NCBI GenBank assembly: GCA_003524705.1
Contig: DQGV01000067.1
Coordinates: 466-11,387, forward strand
Origin: Anaerolineae bacterium
GTDB lineage: Bacteria; Chloroflexota; Anaerolineae; Anaerolineales; Villigracilaceae
Reading direction: 5' to 3'
DNA length: 10,922 nt
Shown here: positions 1 to 6,850 of the stretch, in pieces
Position numbering within the stretch: position 1 is the stretch's first letter
Layout of the letters: the number at the start of each line of letters is the position of its first letter
Program-made: the position numbers and the translations under genes
Notes under the pieces: model-generated
What the model was told of the DNA's origin: nothing
Database searches by the model: none
What the model saw: the letters and a program-made list of their open reading frames with translations, nothing else

Positions 1-28
1 GAGACCTTTGAGAAAACCTTTTAAAAAC

Positions 29-55
29 CTCAGTGAACTCTGTGTGCTCTGTGGC
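29..55. repeat. Short tandem 9-bp repeat (CTCTGTGnn)
   Basis: Three consecutive 9-bp units read CTCAGTGAA, CTCTGTGTG and CTCTGTGGC. The first unit differs from the CTCTGTG core at one base. The stretch lies in the gene-free 228 bases before the binding-protein gene and is not in a long open reading frame. Similar CTCTGTG-rich intergenic words occur many times in some environmental bacterial genomes, so this is probably one copy of a dispersed non-coding repeat; that last point is inference from memory. The rest of 1-228 shows no gene and no convincing sigma-70 promoter, apart from the hairpin at 171-202. Confidence 0.4.
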
Positions 56-170
56 GACGTTCTTAGTATTGCAAGATAATTCTATGCTTTCCCTATTCTT
101 GAAATTACAGTAAAATTAATCTCAATGAGTTCCTTGATAGGGTCATTGCAACTTATCGTTTTTTGAAACC

Positions 171-202
171 TGCGCTATGGCAGTTTAATCTGCTATGGCG
201 CA
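171..202 (+). promoter_or_regulatory. Leader hairpin or operator upstream of the binding-protein gene
   Basis: The left arm TGCGCTATGGCAG (171-183) pairs with the right arm CTGCTATGGCGCA (190-202) across a 6-base loop (TTTAAT). As RNA all 13 positions pair, two of them as G-U wobbles. The T-rich run ATTTATTTT follows, which makes it terminator-like on the + strand. Only about 16 bases separate the hairpin from the ribosome binding site at 219, too few for a promoter, so the hairpin should lie in the 5' leader of the mRNA. The two arms also form a direct repeat of GCTATGGC at 174-181 and 192-199, so a protein operator is an alternative. It may be an attenuator, an operator, or the terminator of an upstream gene. 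Confidence 0.55.
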
Positions 203-228
203 ATTTATTTTAAGAAATAGGAGAAGAG

Positions 229-1869
229 ATGAAACAAAAGTTTCTGTTCGTTTTTTTGCTTTTCGCTTTGGTGCTTTCCGCTTGCGGAACAGGTCAAAGC
301 GCTAGTACGCCAGCCGTTGTAAGAATCGGTTGGGGTGGCGGACCCGATACATTGAATCCTGGCATGGCAATTTTGGCAGTAGAGTATACAATTTTTGAAT
401 TGGTTTACGACTCAATGTATGATTTGAATTTGGATGGCTCTTTTACATTGAGTATTGCTGAGAGCGCTACTGCTTCAGATGATGGCACAGTGTGGACTTT
501 CAAAATTAAGGAGGGTTTGAAATTTCATGATGGTGAAGACCTAACTGCCGAAGATGTGGCTTTTACTTATAACTTGTATAAAGACACACCTGAATACCCA
601 TATTTGAATGGGTATTACACAACTTATTTTGATTCGATTGAAGCCACTGGGAATAATGAAGTTGTTCTGACTTTGACAGAAGCGATTCCAAATATTGAGA
701 GTCAGTTGGTGTATTTGTATATTTTGCCCCAACATATTTGGCAAAGTGCAGATGCGATTGAATTTGATAATACGAGTCTGATTGGTTCTGGCCCATTTAA
801 GTTGACGGAATATGTACCTGATGAATTTGTGCGCTTGGCGGCTAATAAAGAACATTTTGCCACTCCGCCCAAAGTGGATGAAGTGATTTTCCAAACCTTT
901 GATAATCCTGATGCTTTGGTACAAGCGATTAAGACTGGTCAAGTAGATATGATTAGTAGTTTACCTGGCACTGCAGTAGAAGGTTTGAAAAGCGAATCTG
1001 CTGTGACTGTGGTAACAGGTGCGCCATTTTCACCTGGTCCAGAGGATATTATATTCAATCAAATTGACCCAGAAAATTGCCCTGTGGATGAAGGTGGGCT
1101 TTGTACAGGTCATCCTGCCTTACGCGATAGAAATGTCCGTTTGGCATTAGCCCATGCAACTGATAAACAAAAAATAATTGATGTGGTTTTATTTGGGCTT
1201 GGTACACCAGGTTTTACATTAATTCCTGATGGGTTAGGCGTATGGTTTAACAACACACTTACAGATTATGAATTTGATACTGCCAAGGCAAATCAAATTT
1301 TAGATGATGCTGGTTACCTTGATACCGATGGTGATGGTGTGCGCGAAATGCCAGATGGCTCGCGGGCTTTGTCTTTCCGCATCAATTGGGATAGTGATAA
1401 TAGCGATTACCCACGTATTGCTGAATTGTTGAAAGAAATGTGGGCAGAAATTGGTGTGGCTTTAGAACCTCAAGCTTTTGATGCTGATGCTTTAACTGCT
1501 ATTTGTTGTCCAACGTTTGATTTCGATATTATGATTTGGGGTTGGGTTTCTGACCCTGACCCAAGTGCTTTATTGTATGTGTACACAACAGACGCAATCC
1601 CTTATGGTTCAAGCGAAACAGGGTATTCAAATCCTGTTTATGATGAACTATACAACCAACAACAAGTAACTTTGAACTTTGAAGAACGTAAAGAAATTGT
1701 TTGGGAAATGCAACGTATTACACATGAAGATGTTGTGTATATCATCCCGTATTATGCACAAGCCGTTCAAGCATTCCGAAACGACCGTTTTACGGGTTGG
1801 ATTATTGACCAATCCAAAATTGAATTGACGGATGTTACTTCGTTAGTATTAATTGAACCCGTAAGATAG
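229..1869 (+). CDS. Family-5 extracellular solute-binding lipoprotein of a peptide-type ABC importer
   Basis: This 546-residue protein should capture the ligand outside the membrane and deliver it to the permeases encoded just downstream. It starts with a lipoprotein signal peptide: Lys2 and Lys4, a hydrophobic stretch, then the lipobox LSAC with Cys19 as the lipidated residue, followed by a small Ser/Thr-rich linker. Family SBP_bac_5 (DppA/OppA) is shown by the block around residues 88-114 (VWTFKIKEGLKFHDG, then LTAEDVAFTYN) and by RDRNVRLALAHATDK at 299-313. The length is normal for the family. A DTDGDG loop at 365-370 resembles a calcium-binding loop. Cys284 and Cys292 bracket a small insert, and Cys426-Cys427 are adjacent. 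The ATG start has a good ribosome binding site (AGGAGA, 219-224). The ligand could be a peptide, nickel or another small molecule; the sequence does not say which. Confidence 0.93.
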   Translation: MKQKFLFVFLLFALVLSACGTGQSASTPAVVRIGWGGGPDTLNPGMAILAVEYTIFELVYDSMYDLNLDGSFTLSIAESATASDDGTVWTFKIKEGLKFHDGEDLTAEDVAFTYNLYKDTPEYPYLNGYYTTYFDSIEATGNNEVVLTLTEAIPNIESQLVYLYILPQHIWQSADAIEFDNTSLIGSGPFKLTEYVPDEFVRLAANKEHFATPPKVDEVIFQTFDNPDALVQAIKTGQVDMISSLPGTAVEGLKSESAVTVVTGAPFSPGPEDIIFNQIDPENCPVDEGGLCTGHPALRDRNVRLALAHATDKQKIIDVVLFGLGTPGFTLIPDGLGVWFNNTLTDYEFDTAKANQILDDAGYLDTDGDGVREMPDGSRALSFRINWDSDNSDYPRIAELLKEMWAEIGVALEPQAFDADALTAICCPTFDFDIMIWGWVSDPDPSALLYVYTTDAIPYGSSETGYSNPVYDELYNQQQVTLNFEERKEIVWEMQRITHEDVVYIIPYYAQAVQAFRNDRFTGWIIDQSKIELTDVTSLVLIEPVR

Positions 1870-1880
1870 TTATGACGTTG

Positions 1881-1926
1881 ACAGGCTTCAGAGGCATTTG
1901 TCTTTGAAGCCTGTACTATAATTTTT
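1881..1926 (+). terminator. Hairpin with T-tract after the binding-protein gene
   Basis: ACAGGCTTCA (1881-1890) pairs perfectly with TGAAGCCTGT (1905-1914). Three more inner pairs (GAG with CTT, one of them G-U) close an 8-base loop. A run of five T's at 1922-1926 follows after seven bases. The gap between stem and T-run is longer than in a textbook intrinsic terminator. Lying 11 bases after the stop codon, it probably acts as a partial terminator or 3'-end stabiliser, giving more binding-protein mRNA than permease mRNA. Such arrangements are common in ABC importer operons. Confidence 0.6.
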
Positions 1927-1934
1927 CTAAAACA

Positions 1935-1966
1935 AGACCCTAAAGGTCTTTAAGCCTTTAGGGTCT
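1935..1966 (+). promoter_or_regulatory. Perfect 12-bp hairpin ahead of the permease gene, with an alternative fold
   Basis: AGACCCTAAAGG (1935-1946) pairs without mismatch with CCTTTAGGGTCT (1955-1966) across an 8-base loop. No T-tract follows on the + strand; on the - strand a T-rich stretch does follow, but no gene reads into it from that side. A second, mutually exclusive stem exists: AAGACC (1934-1939) with GGTCTT (1945-1950). The hairpin lies 24 bases before the permease TTG start. It could block 3'-exonuclease decay, serve as a processing site, or control read-through into the permease genes. Confidence 0.5.
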
Positions 1967-1980
1967 ATAAAAGTAAAAGT

Positions 1981-1986
1981 AGGTGA
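1981..1986 (+). promoter_or_regulatory. Ribosome binding site that decides a TTG start
   Basis: AGGTGA lies a few bases before the TTG at 1990 and supports it as the start of the permease gene. The next methionine codon (residue 41) would remove the whole first membrane helix. Confidence 0.65.
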
Positions 1987-1989
1987 ATC

Positions 1990-3018
1990 TTGAATCGAAG
2001 TCGTGCTATTCTCAATAAAACTGCTTGGGCAGTTTTTACAATTCTTTTTGTAATTGTGCTTAACTTCTTTTTATTTCGCATCTTGCCAGGTGACCCTGCT
2101 CGAGCAGGCATGAAAGACCCACGCCTAAAACAAGAAGCGATTGAAGCCTTACAAGTGCGCTTTGGTTTAGATAAACCTGTTATTAATTGTTTCGATTCAT
2201 TAAATCCAATCAAAATCGGGAATTGCAATGTCAATCCACTAGAAACCCAATTTTTTATTTATATTGGTAATTTGTTCAAAGGAGATTTGGGAATTAGCTA
2301 TGATACCAATCGTCCAGTTTCAGAGATGTTATCTGAAAGATTATGGAATACTATTTTATTAATTGGTGCAGGTCAAATTCTTTCCATTATTCTGGGCATG
2401 GTTTTCGGGATAGTGGGTGCATGGAAAGCAAGAACCTTAGTGGATTACGGCTCAACGGGCATCAGTCTTCTCTTTTGGAGTTTACCAACTTTTTGGCTCG
2501 GTATCGTCTTATTATTTTGGGGGAGTGCCAATGGTTTTCCAATAGCTGGGAAAGCCACACCTGGAATGAGTTCTTATCCACTATTTCAACAATGGGGTGA
2601 TGTGCTTTGGCATATGTTCTTGCCAACTTTAACATACACAATTATTTTCATGGGTGAATATACATTAATTATGCGTTCTAGTTTAGTAGATGTACTTTCA
2701 GAAGATTACATTCTCACCGCCAAAGCCAAAGGGTTAAGTGCTTTTCAAATTTTGAAAGACCATGCCCTCAGAAATGCCATGCTTCCCTTGGTAACAGTCA
2801 TCGCCATCAATTTAGGTTTTACGGTAGCAGGTGCTATTCAAATCGAATCTGTTTTTTCATGGCCAGGGCTAGGGAGTGCTGTGTTTGAAGCAGTAGAACG
2901 CAGAGATTATCCTGTTTTACAAGGTGCATTTATCTTAATTGCTGTATCAGTCATTCTTGCCAACTTACTAGCAGATTTAACATATACATACTTAGATCCA
3001 CGTGTGCAGGTGGAATAA
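1990..3018 (+). CDS. ABC importer permease, DppB/OppB type
   Basis: This 342-residue inner-membrane protein forms one half of the translocation channel of the peptide-type importer. About six hydrophobic helices are visible, near residues 12-32, 119-143, 155-178, 207-225, 264-286 and 308-333. The cytoplasmic coupling (EAA) loop is at about 238-266, with the core AKAKGLSAFQILKDHALRN. The protein ends with the usual YLDPR motif. The region between helix 1 and helix 2 (about 62-90), which should face outside, is longer than usual and contains Cys67 and Cys79. Translation starts at TTG with AGGTGA ahead of it. The stop is 2 bases before the next start, so the two genes should be co-translated. 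The exact substrate is unknown. Confidence 0.93.
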   Translation: MNRSRAILNKTAWAVFTILFVIVLNFFLFRILPGDPARAGMKDPRLKQEAIEALQVRFGLDKPVINCFDSLNPIKIGNCNVNPLETQFFIYIGNLFKGDLGISYDTNRPVSEMLSERLWNTILLIGAGQILSIILGMVFGIVGAWKARTLVDYGSTGISLLFWSLPTFWLGIVLLFWGSANGFPIAGKATPGMSSYPLFQQWGDVLWHMFLPTLTYTIIFMGEYTLIMRSSLVDVLSEDYILTAKAKGLSAFQILKDHALRNAMLPLVTVIAINLGFTVAGAIQIESVFSWPGLGSAVFEAVERRDYPVLQGAFILIAVSVILANLLADLTYTYLDPRVQVE

Positions 3019-3020
3019 AT

Positions 3021-4946
3021 ATGCAGACCACACTTCAAAATACTTCTCCAAATAAAACCGCTTCCCAATTATTTAATTTTTGGGAATCATTTAAAAAAAG
3101 CGGCACAGGTGTAGTGGGTTTATATATGATTATTGTGATTCTGATCCTAGCAATCTTTGCCCCACTTATTGCTCCCTATGATGAATCATCAACAGCCAAT
3201 GTTGGAATTTCAGATATTTATCAACCGCCGAGTGCTCAACATTGGTTTGGTACAGATGATGCCGGGCAAGATGTTTTTTCGAACTTTGTATATGGTGCTA
3301 GGGTTTCTTTGACTGTTGGATTCTTTGCCGCGTTTATCTCTTTGATAATCGGCGGCTCATTCGGTCTTATTGCTGGTTTCTTCGGCGGACGCTGGGAGAC
3401 TTCGCTGATGCGTTTTACTGACATCATGTTAGTGATTCCTGATTTGCCGTTGACTGTTGTGATTGTGGCATTAACCAAACCATCTTTATTCAATATCATT
3501 CTTGTGATTGGTTTATTAGGTTGGACAACAACCGCTCGCGTTGTCCGTTCGCAAACATTAGCAGTTAAATCTCGTAAATTTATTTTACGCGCCAGAGCTA
3601 TTGGTGCCAGTAAACCGCATATTGTAATCAATCATATTTTGCCATTGGTCATGCCAATTCTTGTAGTGCAAGGCGTACTGGTAATTTCTTTAGCCATCTT
3701 GAATGAAAGTACATTATCGTTTATCGGTTTGGGAGATCCCTCTGTTCTTTCATGGGGACAAATGTTAAATTATGCTTTTGGTCGTGGAGCACTTTCTAGC
3801 GGAGCATGGTGGGCATTGTTAGTACCAGGGTTAGGAATCGTTTGGATAGTATTAGGTCTTACTTTACTGGGGCAAGGCCTTGAGCAGGTATTAAATCCCA
3901 GAACAGATACACATCACCTCATGCCGAGCAGGTTGCCCCTTAGTAAAGAAGCGTTGGTCAAGCCTTTACATCAAAATACATTGTTTGAAGTTCAGAATTT
4001 ATCAATTCATTATGTGGGTGAAGGCAAAGCGCCGGCTCATGCGGTGGAAGATGTAAGTTTTACTTTGAAAGAAGGCGAGTTGATGGGGTTGGTGGGTGAG
4101 AGTGGATGTGGCAAGACGACTTTGATGTTGGCGTTGTTGCGCTTGCTTCCATCGGCTGGGCAGATTGTGAATGGAAAAGTTTTTTTCAAAGGCAAAGATT
4201 TGACCGCCATGAACGAAGAAGAATTGAACGAGATTCGTTGGCGTGGAATTTCAATTGTGTTCCAAGGTGCCATGAATGCTTTGAATCCAGTTCGCACGGT
4301 GGGCGACCAAATCACCGAAGCGGTTATGAAACATGAACCGAAATTTCCAAAAGAAAATATTCCAGCACGTGTGACTCAGTTACTCGAATTGGTTGGCATT
4401 ACTGCTGACCAACGTGACCATTTCCCGCATCAATATTCTGGTGGAATGCGCCAACGCGCCATGATTGCTATGGCTTTAGCCTGCAATCCCGATGTAATTA
4501 TTGCCGACGAGCCGACCACTGCATTAGATGTAATGATTCAAGCGCAAATTTTGGAGTTGTTAGATAATCTCCGTAAGAAACTTGGTTTAGCAGTTATTTT
4601 CGTTACGCATGATTTAGGCATCGTAGCAGAATTATGTGACAAAGTTCTTGTCATGTATGGTGGCGTCACTGCTGAATACGCCGATGTCGATACAATTTAT
4701 AACAATCCGAAACACCCTTACACACAAGAATTACTAAAAGCATTTCCTGATTTAACCAAACCGAAGAAAAAGCTTTCATCTATTCCGGGCTATCCGCCCC
4801 GTTTAGATGCTTTGCCTGCCGGCTGTCGCTTTGCACCACGTTGCCCTGCCGCATTTGAGCGTTGTCATACCGAACAACCTGCTTTACATTCTATTGGTAA
4901 CAATCATCATATTGCCAGTTGCCATCTTGTTGAGGCTTCTAAATGA
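3021..4946 (+). CDS. Fused ABC permease (DppC type) and ATPase (DppD type)
   Basis: This 641-residue protein joins two subunits that are usually separate. Residues 1-290 are a DppC-type permease: a first helix near 31-52, the [18 protein letters not shown] block at 78-94, and an EAA loop at about 185-210 containing ARAIGASK. A short linker (about 293-320) leads to the ATPase, which has Walker [10 protein letters not shown] (359-367), Q-loop Gln415, signature SGGMR (473-477), Walker B IIADEP with Glu497, and H-loop His530. The C-terminal oligopeptide-transporter region has four cysteines (602, 608, 615, 634). In this family such cysteines are associated with an iron-sulfur cluster. It pairs with the DppB-type permease and the DppF-type ATPase on either side. 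AGGTGG at 3008-3013 supports the ATG. The reading frame is continuous across the junction, so the fusion looks genuine. Fused permease/ATPase proteins of this kind are known in several bacterial groups. Confidence 0.93.
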   Translation: MQTTLQNTSPNKTASQLFNFWESFKKSGTGVVGLYMIIVILILAIFAPLIAPYDESSTANVGISDIYQPPSAQHWFGTDDAGQDVFSNFVYGARVSLTVGFFAAFISLIIGGSFGLIAGFFGGRWETSLMRFTDIMLVIPDLPLTVVIVALTKPSLFNIILVIGLLGWTTTARVVRSQTLAVKSRKFILRARAIGASKPHIVINHILPLVMPILVVQGVLVISLAILNESTLSFIGLGDPSVLSWGQMLNYAFGRGALSSGAWWALLVPGLGIVWIVLGLTLLGQGLEQVLNPRTDTHHLMPSRLPLSKEALVKPLHQNTLFEVQNLSIHYVGEGKAPAHAVEDVSFTLKEGELMGLVGESGCGKTTLMLALLRLLPSAGQIVNGKVFFKGKDLTAMNEEELNEIRWRGISIVFQGAMNALNPVRTVGDQITEAVMKHEPKFPKENIPARVTQLLELVGITADQRDHFPHQYSGGMRQRAMIAMALACNPDVIIADEPTTALDVMIQAQILELLDNLRKKLGLAVIFVTHDLGIVAELCDKVLVMYGGVTAEYADVDTIYNNPKHPYTQELLKAFPDLTKPKKKLSSIPGYPPRLDALPAGCRFAPRCPAAFERCHTEQPALHSIGNNHHIASCHLVEASK

Positions 4947-5926
4947 GTACTGAACATTTCCTTGAAGTGCAAGGTTTGAAAAAACATTTTGAAGCAGGTC
5001 GTCCTGCTTTATTCTCACGCGATGTACAAAAAGTCCACGCAGTAGATGGCGTCGGATTCACACTTCGCCGAAGTGAAGTGATTGCTTTAGTCGGCGAAAG
5101 TGGATGTGGAAAATCTACATTGGCATTGTTGTTAATGGGTCTCGAAGACCCAACCGCAGGCACAATTAAATTTGAAGGGCAAGACATTACCCATTTGAAC
5201 GATCATGAGCGTAAAGACTTGCGCCGCAAAATTCAAATGGTTTTTCAAGACCCATACGAATCACTAAACCCAACTCAAACCATTGAAGAAATTGTCACCG
5301 AACCTTTGGTGGTACATGGTTTTGCAAACGTACCAGATCGCCGCGAGCGTGTTGTTAAAGCAATGGAAGATGCTGGACTAAAACCAGCCGAAGTGTATAT
5401 GAGTCGTTATCCGCATGAACTTTCTGGTGGGCAACGTCAACGTATTGTGATTGCGGCGGCACTTGTGCTTGAACCAGAAATTATTTTGGCTGATGAACCC
5501 GTTTCAATGTTAGATGTTTCGATTCGCGCAGAAGTCATCAATCTATTGGCTGAACTTCGCATCACACGACAAATTGCAGTAATTTTCATCACGCATGATT
5601 TAGGTTCTGTTGGTTTCTTTGCAGATAGAGTTGCAGTTATGTATCTCGGTCGCATCGTTGAAATTGGAACTATGCTTGAAGTCTTAGAAAATCCGCAACA
5701 TCCATACACCAAAGCGTTAATTTCAGTTATTCCAGTTCCAAACCCACGTTTGCGTCACGAACGAATCATTCTCAAAGGCGAAACACCGAATCCAATCAAT
5801 GTGCCTTCGGGTTGTCGTTTTCATCCACGTTGCCCCGTTGCAATTGAATCATGCAAAGCGTCTGACCCTCCAATGGTGACATTAAGTAAAACACATCAAT
5901 CAGCATGTTTGTTGTTGATTAAGTAG
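4943..5926 (+). CDS. ABC importer ATPase, DppF/OppF type
   Basis: This 327-residue cytoplasmic ATPase should form a heterodimer with the ATPase half of the preceding fusion protein and drive import. Visible motifs are Walker A GESGCGKST (51-59), Q-loop Gln102 in FQDPYESLNP, signature SGGQRQR (161-167), Walker B ILADEP (181-186) and H-loop His218. The C-terminal region has four cysteines (291, 297, 304, 322) with almost the same spacing as in the fusion protein. Its ATG overlaps the previous stop as ATGA (4943-4946), and GAGG sits 7 bases upstream inside the previous gene; this is classic translational coupling. It is the last gene of the transporter operon. All key nucleotide-binding residues are present, so it should be active. 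Confidence 0.93.
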   Translation: MSTEHFLEVQGLKKHFEAGRPALFSRDVQKVHAVDGVGFTLRRSEVIALVGESGCGKSTLALLLMGLEDPTAGTIKFEGQDITHLNDHERKDLRRKIQMVFQDPYESLNPTQTIEEIVTEPLVVHGFANVPDRRERVVKAMEDAGLKPAEVYMSRYPHELSGGQRQRIVIAAALVLEPEIILADEPVSMLDVSIRAEVINLLAELRITRQIAVIFITHDLGSVGFFADRVAVMYLGRIVEIGTMLEVLENPQHPYTKALISVIPVPNPRLRHERIILKGETPNPINVPSGCRFHPRCPVAIESCKASDPPMVTLSKTHQSACLLLIK

Positions 5927-6012
5927 TGTCATTCTGAGCCGCGTACTTTCTCTTTGAGGCGAAGAATCTCTGAGATAATAGTAGAGACTCTTCGCATTCG
6001 CTCAGAGTGACA
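5927..6012. repeat. Palindromic intergenic repeat (GTCATTCTGAGC type)
   Basis: The outer arms TGTCATTCTGAGC (5927-5939) and GCTCAGAGTGACA (6000-6012) are inverted copies with one mismatch. The inner arms GCGAAGAATCTCT (5959-5971) and AGAGACTCTTCGC (5983-5995) are also inverted copies with one mismatch. The two left arms are separated by 19 bases and the two right arms by 4, so the left side carries an insertion or has decayed. The element starts directly after the stop of the ATPase gene and ends 7 bases before the methyltransferase ATG. It encodes no transposase. It resembles the REP- or MITE-like repeats with this word found in many environmental bacterial genomes, and as RNA it could fold as a terminator-like hairpin. 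Confidence 0.75.
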
Positions 6013-6019
6013 TAACATT

Positions 6020-6805
6020 ATGGACATCACCAGCACCCAAAACCCAAAAATAAAACATATCGTCAAATTGCGCGAAGACAAACGCCAAAGACAAAAAGAT
6101 AATTTGATTCTTGTTGAAGGCTTTGATGAATTGACTCTCGCATTAAGTTGTGGCTTGATTCCACAAACGCTTATAACCGCCCCTGAACTTGCCAGCAAAC
6201 CTTTAACATTTAACTCAATCGAAACATTGACCGTTAGTCGTGCGGTCTTTGAAAAAATATCCTATCGTGATAACCCAGATGGCTGGCTTGGAATTTTCTC
6301 CACTCCAAAAGTTTCTTTAGAAGAGATAAAGTTATCAGACCCTGCTTTAGTGATTGTAGCCGAATCAATTGAAAAGCCGGGCAATTTAGGCGCAATTCTC
6401 CGTACTGCTGATGCCGCCAAAGTAGATGCAGTCTTAGTTTGTGACCCGCGTGTGGATATATGGAATCCAAATGTGATTCGTGCTAGCAGAGGAGCAGTTT
6501 TTGCAATGCCGGTGATAGAGATAAAATCTCCCGAAGCAGAAGCATGGATAAGGTCAAGAAAGATGCGGATAGTAGCGGCAACACCATCAGCTGATGAAAT
6601 CTATTCCAATATCAATATGCAAGAATCAATCGCGATTGCTGTCGGTACAGAAGATAAAGGTCTGACCGATTTTTGGATGCAACATGCTGATGTGAAAGTG
6701 CAAATCCGGATGCTTGGAAAAATCAATTCACTCAATGTATCTATTGCCACAGCACTAATGGTCTACGAAGCATTGAGGCAACGCGACGCGAATTTTCCCG
6801 CTTAA
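6020..6805 (+). CDS. SpoU/TrmH-family RNA 2'-O-methyltransferase
   Basis: This 261-residue cytoplasmic enzyme should transfer a methyl group from S-adenosylmethionine to a ribose 2'-OH in rRNA or tRNA. The N-terminal part (about 1-95) is the substrate-binding domain typical of RlmB-like members, beginning with the common pattern TSTQNPKIKHIVKLR and including LVEGFDE. The catalytic SPOUT domain follows, with motif 1 at 118-131 (EKPGNLGAILRTAD, Asn122 and Arg128), motif 2 GTEDKGL (209-215, Glu211), and motif 3 around 229-246 (IRMLGKINSLNVSIATAL), which forms the knot. Family and reaction are clear; the target nucleotide cannot be read from the sequence. There is no obvious Shine-Dalgarno site, because a palindromic repeat lies almost up to the ATG. 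That start fits the family N-terminus. Confidence 0.9.
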   Translation: MDITSTQNPKIKHIVKLREDKRQRQKDNLILVEGFDELTLALSCGLIPQTLITAPELASKPLTFNSIETLTVSRAVFEKISYRDNPDGWLGIFSTPKVSLEEIKLSDPALVIVAESIEKPGNLGAILRTADAAKVDAVLVCDPRVDIWNPNVIRASRGAVFAMPVIEIKSPEAEAWIRSRKMRIVAATPSADEIYSNINMQESIAIAVGTEDKGLTDFWMQHADVKVQIRMLGKINSLNVSIATALMVYEALRQRDANFPA

Positions 6806-6850
6806 ATAAATTGCAACCAAATCCAATTTCAGAGTAATATTCATCGAAAG

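Noticed and set aside
99..127. Sigma-70 promoter with TTGAAA at 99-104
   Set aside because: No good -10 hexamer lies at 16-18 bases spacing. TTGATA at 134-139 likewise lacks a partner, so no promoter is called.
541..942. 133-codon open frame on the - strand inside the binding-protein gene
   Set aside because: It is a shadow of the well-supported family-5 binding protein; its composition is not that of a recognisable protein.
1321..1341. EF-hand or dockerin domain in the binding protein (DTDGDG loop)
   Set aside because: Only one loop is present, and similar loops are common inside family-5 binding proteins, so it is noted as a local motif only.
5927..6012. Insertion sequence or CRISPR repeat
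   Set aside because: There is no transposase, and the arms are a single nested palindrome rather than spaced direct repeats.
5929..6198. 89-codon open frame on the - strand over the palindromic repeat
   Set aside because: It is created by the repeat and by the antisense of the methyltransferase N-terminus, and has no family signature.
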